This document shows positions 7,945-17,518 of a stretch of DNA of 64,000 bases, piece by piece; position 1 is the first letter of the stretch; the number at the start of each line of letters is the position of its first letter. This DNA is from SAR86 cluster bacterium SAR86E (GTDB lineage: Bacteria > Pseudomonadota > Gammaproteobacteria > Magnimaribacterales > D2472): the NCBI GenBank assembly GCA_000307935.1, contig AMWX01000008.1, positions 62,001-126,000 of the forward strand. Reading direction: 5' to 3'. Below the pieces are notes generated by a model, which was given only the letters and a program-made list of their open reading frames with translations, had not been told where the DNA came from and made no database searches. The position numbers were made by a program, and so were the translations under genes.

Positions 7945-10720
7945 CGATGCTTTTTTCTAACAATGCTTTTTTGCTTTCAGCATCTAAAACTTTTGCTTTT
8001 TCTTTCTCTACAACTGCAGGAGGAGCCTTGGAAGTAAATTGCTCATTAGCAAGCTTAGAGTTAATAATCTTAAGGTCATTCTCCACATCTGCTAGCTCTT
8101 TTTGAAGTCGCATCATTTCTTCTTCAGGATCAATCAATCCTTCTAGTGGAATGATTAGTTTGTAACCATCCACAGTTTTTTCAATTGCTTCTGCTGGGAT
8201 CTTATCGCTAAATTCAATCCCATCTAATTTTGCAATTCCCGCAATCATTGCTTCATTTTTACTGATAACAGATTGCATTTCAGAGTTGAGATCATTGGAA
8301 ATAATGAGATTCAGGATCTCATTTTTAATATTTTGATTTTCTGCTCTAATCGCTCTGAGTGCAGAAATAATGCTGATGATTTCATCTAATTGCTGCTCAG
8401 TTTTTTTATTGGAAGCCCGTGAATGAGCAAAGCCACTCTCAACCATAAAACCCAATTTCTCTACTTTTGCTAAATTAGCTAATTTAGAAGAAAGTTCCTC
8501 AGTAATAAATGGCATGAATGGATGCAGCAATTCAAGGATGCTATAGAAGTTTGTAATTAAATTTCCAATTAAATTATTTGTTTGGTTAGCATCTTCAGAG
8601 TTTTGGATGGCCACTTTATTGAATTCTATATACCAGTCACAGAAATTTGACCATACCAATTCATAAATCTCTGCTGAAGCTAAATCAAATCGATATTGTT
8701 TTATATGAGTTTGACAATTTTCAGCAGTTTGATGAATTTTTGAGCCCATCCAGTCGGATAAAATATTTCCTGAGCTCTCTCCAGGTTGATAACTATGATT
8801 GGTAACTTGCATTTCAATAAATCTGAAAGCGTTCCAAATTTTGTTGCAGAAGTTTCTGTAACCTTTGATTCTGCCTATATCAAAATTAATGTCTCTACCT
8901 GGAGAGGCAAGAGAATAGAAAGTGTATCGCAATGCATCTGTACCATAACTTTCAATACCTTCGGGGAATTGTTTTTTTGTTTGTTTAATAATTTTTTCTT
9001 TGAGTTGAGGCTGCATCATGCCTTCGGTTCTTTTTGCGAGGAGCTCATCTAAGGAAACACCATCAATGAGATCAATTGGATCTAGGATATTTCCTTTTGA
9101 CTTAGACATCTTTTGTCCATTTTCATCTTTAATCAAGCCAGTTATGTAAACTTCTTTGAATGGAACCTCTTTTATGAAATGCTTAGTCATCATGATCATT
9201 CTTGCTACCCAAAAAAAGATAATATCAAAACCCGTTACTAAGGTTGTTGTTGGGTGAAATAGATTTAACTTTTCATTTTTTTTAGGCCATCCCATGGTTG
9301 CAAATGTCCAAAGGCTGGATGAAAACCATGTATCTAATACATCATCTTCTTGGCGTAAAGTGCCATTAAGATTATGTTTATCTCTAACATCTTTCTCAGA
9401 AAACCCTGCATAGGGTGTATTCGATTCATCGTACCAAATTGGAATTCTATGCCCCCACCACAGCTGTCTGCTTATGCACCAGTCTTGAATATTATTCATC
9501 CATTGGAAATAAGTTTTCTCCCAATTAGCAGGCACAAATTGTATTTCTTTTGACTTAACAGCCTCAATAGCTGGCTTGGCAAGGGTTTTTGCATCTACAT
9601 ACCATTGATCTGTTAAGAGGGGCTCAAGAATTTGATCAGATCTATCTCCATAGGGCAGAGTGCTTTCATATTCTTTTTCAGATACGAGAAACTTTTCTTT
9701 TTCTAGATCTTTTAAGAGCAATTTTCGAGCCTCAAACCTATCCATGCCATGAAATTTCTTAGGAGCAACACCAATAATTTCAACGGCTTTGTTTAAAATT
9801 GAAATTGGAGAAAAGGCGCTTTCATCCCCTACATGACATTGCAAGCTTTCATTCAAGTGGAGCCCATGTCGTTTGCCCAATTCATAATCATTAAAATCAT
9901 GACCAGGAGTAATCTTGACAACACCAGTACCAAATTCTGCATCTACATAATCATCTGCAACAATAGGAATAACTCTATTGCAAAGGGGAATCTCAGCATT
10001 TTGACCTACCAGATGAGCAAACCTTTTATCATCAGGATTGACTGCTAGAGCCATATCCCCAAAAAGCGTTTCAGGTCTTGTGGTAGCAATAGTCACAAAT
10101 TCATCGGTTCCCTCTAGCTGGTACTTTATTTCCCAAATTTTAATTGTTAAATCTTTATTGATGACCTCAAGGTCTGATAGGGAGGTCTCTAGCACAGGAT
10201 CCCAATTTACTAAGCGCTTGCCTTGGTAAATTAGACCTTCTTCAAATAATTGAATAAATGCGCCTAAAACAGCGTGCTGATATTCATCATCTAATGTGAA
10301 CCTCTCAGTGCTCCAATCTAGACTTGATCCTAAGCGTCTAAGTTGTGAGGTAATTTTATTACCAGAATATTTCTTCCAATTCCAAACTTCTTTTTCAAAA
10401 GCCTCTCTACCAATATCATTCTTTGACTTACCTTCAGCATTTAATCTTCTTTCGACCACCATCTCAGTAGCAATGCCAGCATGATCTGTTCCCACTTGCC
10501 ACAAAGTATTTTTACCTGACATTCGATAGTATCGAATCAAGCAATCCATGATGGCATTTTGAAATCCATGCCCCATATGAAGAGTTCCAGTTACATTTGG
10601 TGGAGGAATAGCTAGTGAATAAGATTCAGACCCATCATCTGGGGTAAACAGACCGGAATCTTCCCATTCTTGATAGAGTCTTTGCTCTATCTCAGATGGG
10701 TCATATGGCTTCTTATCCAT
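7928..10720 (-). CDS. valS: Valyl-tRNA synthetase
   Basis: Class Ia aminoacyl-tRNA synthetase that charges tRNA-Val, cytoplasmic, 930 residues (family about 880-950). It has the HIGH motif as HMGH (48-51) within PPPNVTGTLHMGH, a CP1 editing domain, KMSKS (537-541), an anticodon-binding helical domain and a C-terminal coiled coil (about 860-930) with the ValRS-specific pattern of alternating Glu and Lys. It lies downstream of pepA with a 23-bp gap. In E. coli and relatives holC sits between the two; it is missing here. The end overlaps the convergent alpha/beta hydrolase. Confidence 0.97.
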   Translation of the reverse strand: MDKKPYDPSEIEQRLYQEWEDSGLFTPDDGSESYSLAIPPPNVTGTLHMGHGFQNAIMDCLIRYYRMSGKNTLWQVGTDHAGIATEMVVERRLNAEGKSKNDIGREAFEKEVWNWKKYSGNKITSQLRRLGSSLDWSTERFTLDDEYQHAVLGAFIQLFEEGLIYQGKRLVNWDPVLETSLSDLEVINKDLTIKIWEIKYQLEGTDEFVTIATTRPETLFGDMALAVNPDDKRFAHLVGQNAEIPLCNRVIPIVADDYVDAEFGTGVVKITPGHDFNDYELGKRHGLHLNESLQCHVGDESAFSPISILNKAVEIIGVAPKKFHGMDRFEARKLLLKDLEKEKFLVSEKEYESTLPYGDRSDQILEPLLTDQWYVDAKTLAKPAIEAVKSKEIQFVPANWEKTYFQWMNNIQDWCISRQLWWGHRIPIWYDESNTPYAGFSEKDVRDKHNLNGTLRQEDDVLDTWFSSSLWTFATMGWPKKNEKLNLFHPTTTLVTGFDIIFFWVARMIMMTKHFIKEVPFKEVYITGLIKDENGQKMSKSKGNILDPIDLIDGVSLDELLAKRTEGMMQPQLKEKIIKQTKKQFPEGIESYGTDALRYTFYSLASPGRDINFDIGRIKGYRNFCNKIWNAFRFIEMQVTNHSYQPGESSGNILSDWMGSKIHQTAENCQTHIKQYRFDLASAEIYELVWSNFCDWYIEFNKVAIQNSEDANQTNNLIGNLITNFYSILELLHPFMPFITEELSSKLANLAKVEKLGFMVESGFAHSRASNKKTEQQLDEIISIISALRAIRAENQNIKNEILNLIISNDLNSEMQSVISKNEAMIAGIAKLDGIEFSDKIPAEAIEKTVDGYKLIIPLEGLIDPEEEMMRLQKELADVENDLKIINSKLANEQFTSKAPPAVVEKEKAKVLDAESKKALLEKSIAKLQP

Positions 10721-10743
10721 TGCCTAGAAAGATTTGAAAAGGC

Positions 10744-12258
10744 TTATAAATTTCCATTTAAAATTAATTCAGCCAACAGTGGAACTGGTCTGCCGGTACC
10801 ACCTTTTTTAGCACCACCATTCCAGGCACTTGCTGCAATATCCATATGAGCCCATTTAAAATCTTTTGTAAAATTAGATAGAAATGAAGCAGCATGAATA
10901 GTTCCGGCCTCTCTTCCTCCACCAATATTTGCAAGATCTGCAAAGTTGGTTTTGGTGCAATGCGCATATTCTTCCCAAAGAGGCAGTTGCCAAGCTCTGT
11001 CACCAGATTTTTCTCCCGCTGCTAAAATTTTATCAGCAAGGAGTTGGTTATTAGCCATCACACCAGTAGCAGGGCTACCGAGTGCAACAACCACAGCTCC
11101 AGTTAGAGTTGCCATATCAATAACATGACTAGGCTTAAATTTCTTTGAATAAGTTAATGCATCACACAGAACCAATCTACCCTCAGCATCCGTGTTTAGA
11201 ATTTCGATGGTTTGACCTGACATGGAAGTAACAACATCTCCTGGTTTTGTAGCACGCGCAGATGGCATATTTTCTGCACAAACCAATAAGCCTACAACAT
11301 TTACTTTAGCTTTTAGTCTAGCCAGCGTTTGCATGATCCCAAATACAGATGCAGCTCCACACATGTCCCATTTCATTTCATCCATAGCAGGACTTGGCTT
11401 AATTGAGATACCGCCAGTGTCAAATGTAATTCCTTTTCCTACTAACACAATGGGCTGCTTATCTTTTGCACCACCCTTATATTCGATAGTCATCATCCTA
11501 GACGGCTCATCACTTCCTTTGCCAACTGACAAATATGATCCCATTTTCAATTTTTCCATATCCCTCTCATTGAGACTAGAAATTTTTAAAGCTGGAAAAT
11601 CTTTTTTAAGAGCTTTGGTTTTACGCTCAATAATTCTTGGCGTGCAATGATTTGCAGGTAAATCTCCTAGATGTTTTGTGGCATTCATTCCTTCGCCAAC
11701 AGCATGACCTAGCTTAACTGCAGTTCTAACTGATCTTAATTTTGCTGGGGTTAGGCCAGCAAATAAAAGAGTTCCTTTTTTTACTGTGATCGGTTTTACA
11801 GTTTTATTCTTGGTTGCATTAAAAGTGTAAGCTGAAGACTCAAATGTCCTAGCTGCTACTTCAGCAGCCCAAACATCATCAAAATTCTTTGAAGTGGTTG
11901 AACTCATCAGATATGCAAAATCCTTTGCCTTCGATGATTTAACCAAGCCCATGATTTCCTCGTAATAACGAAGAACTAAAAAGCTGGCTGCTTTAGGATC
12001 TGGCTCTTTGATTAGTAAAATATTTTTAGCTCCGACTTTGGCTGGAGCAGGAAGAAAAATAGATTTTCTAGACCCACTATTTATTTCTTTGATTGACTCT
12101 TTAACCAATGATTGAGGGCTTGCTTGAAGACCTTTAAGTTCAGTGGCAGCTGCTGTTTTTTTATTAACGGCAATAATCAACAGATCTGTCTTGACCTTCA
12201 ATAGATCTGCAGAATTTACATTGTTTGCCGTTAGACTTGATAAGACTTTGTAAGCCAT
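10744..12258 (-). CDS. pepA: Leucyl aminopeptidase (M17)
   Basis: Two-metal cytosolic aminopeptidase of 504 residues. The N-terminal macro-like domain is followed by the M17 catalytic domain. VGKGITFDTGG (273-283) supplies a catalytic Lys and a metal Asp. The family signature NTDAEGRL (355-362) supplies further metal ligands and the catalytic Arg. An AGGAG ribosome site lies about 8 nt before the ATG. In E. coli the family member also binds DNA (Xer recombination, carAB control); whether this one does is unknown. It is divergent from lptF across 66 bp, the classical gammaproteobacterial arrangement. Confidence 0.96.
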   Translation of the reverse strand: MAYKVLSSLTANNVNSADLLKVKTDLLIIAVNKKTAAATELKGLQASPQSLVKESIKEINSGSRKSIFLPAPAKVGAKNILLIKEPDPKAASFLVLRYYEEIMGLVKSSKAKDFAYLMSSTTSKNFDDVWAAEVAARTFESSAYTFNATKNKTVKPITVKKGTLLFAGLTPAKLRSVRTAVKLGHAVGEGMNATKHLGDLPANHCTPRIIERKTKALKKDFPALKISSLNERDMEKLKMGSYLSVGKGSDEPSRMMTIEYKGGAKDKQPIVLVGKGITFDTGGISIKPSPAMDEMKWDMCGAASVFGIMQTLARLKAKVNVVGLLVCAENMPSARATKPGDVVTSMSGQTIEILNTDAEGRLVLCDALTYSKKFKPSHVIDMATLTGAVVVALGSPATGVMANNQLLADKILAAGEKSGDRAWQLPLWEEYAHCTKTNFADLANIGGGREAGTIHAASFLSNFTKDFKWAHMDIAASAWNGGAKKGGTGRPVPLLAELILNGNL

Positions 12259-12324
12259 AAACCATACTCCTGATAAAAATTACTGATAAGATATTTATTG
12301 TAATGCATCAAGATCCTTAAAGGC

Positions 12325-13452
12325 ATGTATAAAAAGAATATTCTTGCAATTCATTTAAATTCTCAAATTTTCAGAGGGTTTACTGCAATCTTATTTATCC
12401 TCACTGCTTTAATTTTCTCATCAAGGCTTGTTGGGTATTTTGAGCAAGCTGCATCAGGCAGTTTGAATCCAGATATTATTTTTAATGTTATTTTTCTTAG
12501 ATTGCCTGATTTTCTTGCCTTATTGATCCCTTTTGCATTTTTTTTGAGCCTTTTGCTAGTTATATCTGAGCTTTATAGATCCAATGGAATCTATGCTTAT
12601 TTTTCTGCAGGAATATCTCGGTTAGGGCTTATCAAGCAAATAACCCCATTTTTTTTCATCGCTTTAATTTCATGTGCGCTGATTAGTATTTATTTAGCTC
12701 CTTATGGCAAAGCTCTGTCTAAAAGCTTAATAGCCGAGCAATCCTACGAAGATAAACTATCAATGTTGCAACCTGAGACATTGGTTAATCTTGATGAAGC
12801 TGGAAGTTATCTTCATTTTAAATCTTATGATGGCTCGCAAATGACTGGCGTAACATTTTTTGTTCAAGATGATCCATCCCTGTCAATGATAAAGGCTGAG
12901 ATACTGGAAATATCAAATCAAGGTAATGATATGGTTTTAAATTTCCAAAATGGATCTATTTACCCAGACCTAAATAGCTCTAATAAAATAGATGCCTCAT
13001 TCAAAGAGTTGATTCATTCTATTGGCGTTGGAGAGACATCAAATAAATCATTCACTCTCTCAAAATTGCTAGATTATAAAAATCAATCCAATTTTATTCA
13101 GAATCAATGGAATGCCAGCATTCCGATTATGCTTATTGCCTTGCTGGTACTTAGTTTTGTTTTTGGTAAAGAGAATCCCAGATCAGGAAGAGAGGGCAGT
13201 CTTGTTACGGGGGTATTAATTTATATTTTTTACCTAAGTATCCTGGTTGCATTCAGAGAGAGTTATACCGAAAACCTCAATCTTTTTTATTACTTTTTAT
13301 GGCCTGTGCATCTGGTATTTCTATCTTTTGGATGCTTGCTTTTTTGGTTAGATGGAAGAGTTTCATTAAAGAGTTTTTTTTCTAACTCAAGAATAAAAAC
13401 GATCTTAATTATTTTTTTAATATTTGTTCTTTTGGCCTGGCTAAGCTCATGA
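12325..13452 (+). CDS. lptF: LPS export ABC transporter permease LptF
   Basis: Inner-membrane permease of the LptB2FGC complex that extracts lipopolysaccharide from the inner membrane. The 375 residues show three N-terminal and three C-terminal membrane spans flanking a periplasmic beta-jellyroll region (about 130-260), the YjgP/YjgQ layout. The ATG is preceded by AAAGG only 1 nt away, so the ribosome site is unusual or not used. It overlaps lptG by 4 nt (ATGA). The cognate ATPase lptB is at 62637-63359 in this window. A separate lptC gene is not seen. Confidence 0.93.
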   Translation: MYKKNILAIHLNSQIFRGFTAILFILTALIFSSRLVGYFEQAASGSLNPDIIFNVIFLRLPDFLALLIPFAFFLSLLLVISELYRSNGIYAYFSAGISRLGLIKQITPFFFIALISCALISIYLAPYGKALSKSLIAEQSYEDKLSMLQPETLVNLDEAGSYLHFKSYDGSQMTGVTFFVQDDPSLSMIKAEILEISNQGNDMVLNFQNGSIYPDLNSSNKIDASFKELIHSIGVGETSNKSFTLSKLLDYKNQSNFIQNQWNASIPIMLIALLVLSFVFGKENPRSGREGSLVTGVLIYIFYLSILVAFRESYTENLNLFYYFLWPVHLVFLSFGCLLFWLDGRVSLKSFFSNSRIKTILIIFLIFVLLAWLSS

Positions 13453-14447
13453 TAAAGAGTATTTTTAATACCTATACCAAACATCTAATTATTAGAAGCT
13501 TTGCAATCTCAGCATTGGTATGGGTTGTAATGTTATTTCTTGATTTTGCAGTCACTCTAGTAATGGAGCTCGAAAATTTATCGGAGGATAAAAGATTTCC
13601 AACTATTTTTAATCTGGTGCTTTATGAGCAATTGCACAAAGGAATGCAATACCTTGAAAGCTCTATGTTGATAGGCACTTTAATTGCATTATCAATATTT
13701 AATCAGCAGGGCAATTTAGTTTTTTTACGCTCAGCAGGGTTTTCACCTTTAAAAATTGTTTTAGTATCAGGTTTGGGTCCCTTGATGTTCTCATTGGCAT
13801 TAATGTTTTTTAACGAGACATTATTCATGGACTTGGCAAAAAAATCTAAAATTATCAATCAACCCGCCCAAACGGCAGAGGTATTTCAATGGGAGATAGC
13901 TGAAAAAAACCTCATCGGCTTGAGGCGATTAAATGATAGTCAGGTTGAAGCAATTAAAGTTATAGAATTCAATGGTCAGCAAAAAGTTATCTCATTTAAT
14001 AGTTTTAAAGAAGGGGAGCTAGATGATGGTGTATTAAAAATAGTAGATTCCCCTTCAAATAAAAAATTTGATTTCCCAGCGTCTTTTTTGCTCTCAAACA
14101 ATGCCCTAGAAAAAATCTCTTTATATTCGTTGCTTGAATTAAAAAATACTTACAAACTCGATAAAGATCTACAAAAAATTAATTCATTGATATATTCAAG
14201 GTTGCTCTTGCCAATTTCTATTATTGCAATAATTTTTTTAGCAGGCAGTTTGATGTTCGATAATACTCGTTCAACAGGAGTCGGTCGACAAATAATCATA
14301 GGCATTTCACTAGGACTTATTTATGACTTAATCAAAGATTTAAGTATTGCATCATTCCTGACTTATCAATGGCCAATGTTAATGGCACATCTTTTACCGA
14401 TAATAATTTTAATTGCAATTGGGACTTATAAATTTCAGAAAATCTAG
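13449..14447 (+). CDS. lptG: LPS export ABC transporter permease LptG
   Basis: Second permease subunit of the LPS exporter, 332 residues, with the same six-span plus periplasmic jellyroll layout as LptF. The N-terminal helix carries the positively charged KHLIIRSFAIS segment, the region that lines the LPS cavity in this family. It is translationally coupled to lptF by a 4-nt overlap. Its TAG stop directly abuts the stop codon of the convergent RDD gene with no base between, so no separate terminator fits there. Confidence 0.93.
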   Translation: MIKSIFNTYTKHLIIRSFAISALVWVVMLFLDFAVTLVMELENLSEDKRFPTIFNLVLYEQLHKGMQYLESSMLIGTLIALSIFNQQGNLVFLRSAGFSPLKIVLVSGLGPLMFSLALMFFNETLFMDLAKKSKIINQPAQTAEVFQWEIAEKNLIGLRRLNDSQVEAIKVIEFNGQQKVISFNSFKEGELDDGVLKIVDSPSNKKFDFPASFLLSNNALEKISLYSLLELKNTYKLDKDLQKINSLIYSRLLLPISIIAIIFLAGSLMFDNTRSTGVGRQIIIGISLGLIYDLIKDLSIASFLTYQWPMLMAHLLPIIILIAIGTYKFQKI

Positions 14448-14861
14448 CTAAATTTTTTCAAGTCTAGTTTTAGAAAGAATATCATTCACAGCCAGTTTTT
14501 TTGAATCTACATAAATAAGGAATAAAGGCATGCCAAGAAGCGCCAACATTCCACAATTTACTGTATATCTTAAAAAAGTTTGCTTGAGAGTGATTCGATC
14601 ATTATTAGGATCTGCATTAACAATTTTAAATTTCCATACCTGCATTCCAAGAGTTTGACCGTTCTTTATCCAAAAGAATGTAAAAAACATCCACCCACTT
14701 ATAAAAACTAACAAACCTCCTACTAATGGATGCAAGATTTCACCTCCATTCAACCAAAGCGCTAAAGAGCCAACTAAAAACCAGACTCCGAGCAACAAAA
14801 AGAAGTCATAGACTGATGCCACGATTCTCTTAAACGGTCCAACGTAAGGTGTTTTTTCCAT
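14448..14861 (-). CDS. RDD-family membrane protein
   Basis: Small integral membrane protein of 137 residues. It has the RDD-type start GPFKRIVASVYDFFLL, in which Arg and Asp flank the first span, two further hydrophobic spans, and the family block NGQTLGMQVWKFKIVN. The function of the family is not settled. An RDD gene next to lptFG is common in gammaproteobacteria. I chose the ATG at 14861 rather than a longer frame running to 14936, because the longer form would overlap the divergent transporter gene and adds a Tyr-rich stretch that does not resemble RDD proteins. A -10-like TATATC lies exactly 6 nt before this ATG. Confidence 0.85.
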   Translation of the reverse strand: MEKTPYVGPFKRIVASVYDFFLLLGVWFLVGSLALWLNGGEILHPLVGGLLVFISGWMFFTFFWIKNGQTLGMQVWKFKIVNADPNNDRITLKQTFLRYTVNCGMLALLGMPLFLIYVDSKKLAVNDILSKTRLEKI

Positions 14862-14867
14862 TAGTTT

Positions 14868-14873
14868 GATATA
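14868..14873 (-). promoter_or_regulatory. Candidate -10 box for a leaderless RDD transcript
   Basis: On the minus strand TATATC is followed by 6 nt and then the ATG of the RDD gene, which would place transcription start at the A of the ATG. The purine-rich AGGAGA further upstream is 17 nt from the ATG, too far for normal use. Confidence 0.4.
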
Positions 14874-14902
14874 GTATTCTCCTAAATCATAACTCAAATA
14901 AT

Positions 14903-16369
14903 ATGAATACAAGTAATACTTTTTTTGGGCATCCAATTGGATTAAGAACGTTATTTTTAACTGAAATGTGGGAGCGCATGTCCTACTATGGAATGCGAGC
15001 TTTATTGGTTCTATATATGACAGGAGCTGTTACTGGTTTTAATCCTGGTCTAGGTTGGTCACAAGTCGAGTCTCAAGCAATTTACGGTATTTACTCTGGA
15101 ATGGTTTATTTTATGGTTGTTCCAGGAGGATGGATTGCAGACAATATTTTAGGGCACCAAAAAGCTGTATTAATAGGAGCTCTCATTATTGCTTTGGGCC
15201 ACTTTACACTTGCTATTCCTATTGAGCAGACATTTTTCTTGGGTTTAATTTTTGTTGTATTGGGTACCGGTCTTCTTAAAGGGAACATTTCAACCATCGT
15301 TGGTCAGCTTTATGAAGGTCAAGATGATAAGAGAGACTCTGGCTACACCATTTTTTATATGTCTATCAATATAGGCTCAACACTCGGATTTTTAATTTGT
15401 TCATATTTGGGTGAAAAAATTGGATGGCATTGGGGGTTTGGTGCTGCCGGGATAGGGATGGCTTTTGGTGTAATTCAATATATTAAACATAGACATTTAT
15501 TGGGAGACGCTGGCATGCATCCTAATGAAATGCCAGATGATAAGCGTAAGAAGCTGACTACCTATTTAAAAGTATCTCTTGTGGGAATGTTTATGGTAAT
15601 AGGTGCTGGACTCTTTGGTTTTTTTACTATTGATCCAAGATTCTTTGCTGAACAATTTGCATATTTTCTTACAATTATTGCTGGTTTATATTTTGTATAT
15701 CTTTTTCTTTTTGCCGGATTAAATGCTGCTGAAAGAAAAAATTTAATTTTATTATTTTTACTTTTTGTAGGAGCCGCTGCTTTTTGGTCTGGCTTTGATC
15801 AATCAGCTGGCTCATTAAATATTTTTGCAAGGGACTATACGGATTTATCAATTGTAGGATATGAAATTCCTGTTGGTTGGTTGCAGTTTGCAAATCCAGT
15901 AATTGTTGTTTTATTTGCTCCAATCTTTGCTGGAATTTGGGCACAGCTAGCTAGAAAAAATTTAGATCCATCATTGCCAATAAAATTTGCAATCGGGCTT
16001 TTATTTATGGCATTGAGCTTTCTCATAATGATTGTTGCTGTAAACATAGCTCTTGAGTCATCTCCCGTAGGCATGCAATGGTTACTTTTAACATACCTGT
16101 TTCAAACATGGGGTGAATTAGCCCTATCACCAATTGGTTTGTCGGCTTTCTCTCGATACGGTCCTAAGCGTTACATGGGTCAGATGTTTGGCTTATGGTT
16201 CCTGGCCAGTGCAATTGGTGGCGTTCTTGCAGGGTTGCTTGGAGGAGAGGCTTTAGATGGAGGACTGGAGACCATATCACCAGTCTTTGAATTTATGATT
16301 CAGTATTATTTGGTTATTGCTGTTGCATTAATTGCGCTTTCTTTTGTTATTAAAACAGCAAAAGATTAA
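14903..16369 (+). CDS. POT/PTR-family peptide:proton symporter
   Basis: Major-facilitator di/tripeptide transporter of 488 residues with about 12-14 membrane spans. The proton-coupling motif in helix 1 reads EMWERMSYYGMRALLVLY, a clear ExxER. The PTR2 signature FYMSINIGSTLGFLI follows in helix 5. It is divergent from the RDD gene across 41 bp and convergent with dapE, with a 6-nt gap at the 3' ends. No Shine-Dalgarno is visible before the ATG. The long linker GDAGMHPNEMPDDKRKK between the two six-helix bundles is typical. It probably imports peptides as carbon and nitrogen source. Confidence 0.92.
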   Translation: MNTSNTFFGHPIGLRTLFLTEMWERMSYYGMRALLVLYMTGAVTGFNPGLGWSQVESQAIYGIYSGMVYFMVVPGGWIADNILGHQKAVLIGALIIALGHFTLAIPIEQTFFLGLIFVVLGTGLLKGNISTIVGQLYEGQDDKRDSGYTIFYMSINIGSTLGFLICSYLGEKIGWHWGFGAAGIGMAFGVIQYIKHRHLLGDAGMHPNEMPDDKRKKLTTYLKVSLVGMFMVIGAGLFGFFTIDPRFFAEQFAYFLTIIAGLYFVYLFLFAGLNAAERKNLILLFLLFVGAAAFWSGFDQSAGSLNIFARDYTDLSIVGYEIPVGWLQFANPVIVVLFAPIFAGIWAQLARKNLDPSLPIKFAIGLLFMALSFLIMIVAVNIALESSPVGMQWLLLTYLFQTWGELALSPIGLSAFSRYGPKRYMGQMFGLWFLASAIGGVLAGLLGGEALDGGLETISPVFEFMIQYYLVIAVALIALSFVIKTAKD

Positions 16370-16375
16370 ACGCTT

Positions 16376-17512
16376 TTAGCTGGCATGATCATTTGTCTCA
16401 ACTAGAATTTGTTGATAAATTTCTTGCAATAATATCAAGTCTGCTAGAGAGATTTTCTCATCTATCTTATGAATAGTTTGATTTCTTGGCCCGAGCTCAA
16501 TAACCTCTGAGCCGGATGGCGAGACCCATCTTCCATCGGAAGTTCCTCCGCCATTATCAACGATCGCTTCCTTACCATTAATCTTTTTTAAGGCTGTTTG
16601 AATGATAGAGAGGAGCTCTGTTTTTTTTGTTAAATAAGGCTGAGCATTTAGAGTCCAATCTATTTCAAATGAACATTTTGATTTTTCTAGAACTTGAACT
16701 AATCTTTCTTTGAGTGATTCCTGGCTTGATTCTGGAGAAAACCTAAAATTAAAGAGCATATTCAAATGTCCTGGAACAACATTTGTAGCTCCAGTCCCAG
16801 AATCAATATTTGAAATTTGAAATGATGTTGGGTCGAAATGTTCATTGCCTTCATCCCAGATCATTTGATTCAGCTCATTAATAATAGGTCCCACCTCCAA
16901 AATAGGACTTAAAACCTTATGAGGATATGCAACATGACCCTGTTTGCCAATTAACTTAAGCTTTCCACTTAATGATCCTCTGCGGCCAACTCTTAAAACA
17001 TCTCCAACTTTATCAGATGAGCTTGCTTCTCCGACCAAACAGTAATCAATAAATTGATTTTGATCCGTCAATGCATCCATCAAAGTATTAATTTTTCCAT
17101 CAGTTGGTTCACCTTCTTCATTGCTGGTTAACATAACCCAGATTTGAAAATTCGGGTTTGGATGATCGGCTAAAAATTTTTTTACTGATTCTATGAAGAC
17201 TGCAACACTACCTTTCATATCGGCTGCTCCTCTTCCTATTAGCTCTCCCTCTACAATATTTGCCTCGAAAGGGGGTGATGTCCATTCATCTTCTGGGCCT
17301 GAGGGAACAACATCAGTATGCCCAAGATAGCAAAATACCTTTCCTGAATCGCCGTACTTGGCTAATAGCGTTTCACAATTCAGCTCAGGAATTTTCTCTA
17401 TTTGAAAACCCAAGGGAGTTAACTCAGCCTCTATAAGATCAAAGCAACCCCCGTCTTCAGGAGAAATTGACTTTATTTTAATGAGTGATTGAGCTAATTC
17501 TAGTGCTGACAT
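16376..17512 (-). CDS. dapE: Succinyl-diaminopimelate desuccinylase
   Basis: M20-family di-zinc hydrolase, 378 residues, that removes succinate from N-succinyl-LL-diaminopimelate in lysine and peptidoglycan precursor synthesis. The metal site is visible: His65 and Asp67 in GHTDVVPSG, Asp98 in RGAADMKGS, and catalytic/metal Glu132-Glu133 in SNEEGE. A C-terminal His falls in GPRNQTIHKIDE. A dimerisation domain lies at about 180-290. It starts 6 nt after the dapD stop, so the two successive steps of the succinylase branch are cotranscribed. Confidence 0.95.
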   Translation of the reverse strand: MSALELAQSLIKIKSISPEDGGCFDLIEAELTPLGFQIEKIPELNCETLLAKYGDSGKVFCYLGHTDVVPSGPEDEWTSPPFEANIVEGELIGRGAADMKGSVAVFIESVKKFLADHPNPNFQIWVMLTSNEEGEPTDGKINTLMDALTDQNQFIDYCLVGEASSSDKVGDVLRVGRRGSLSGKLKLIGKQGHVAYPHKVLSPILEVGPIINELNQMIWDEGNEHFDPTSFQISNIDSGTGATNVVPGHLNMLFNFRFSPESSQESLKERLVQVLEKSKCSFEIDWTLNAQPYLTKKTELLSIIQTALKKINGKEAIVDNGGGTSDGRWVSPSGSEVIELGPRNQTIHKIDEKISLADLILLQEIYQQILVETNDHAS

Positions 17513-17518
17513 AAGTTA

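Noticed and set aside
11222..11650. 142-codon frame opposite pepA
   Set aside because: It is a shadow of the strongly conserved M17 catalytic domain and has no features of its own.
14862..14936. Longer RDD frame extending into the transporter gene
   Set aside because: It adds a Tyr-rich non-family stretch and overlaps the POT start on the other strand. A -10-like box lies within it.
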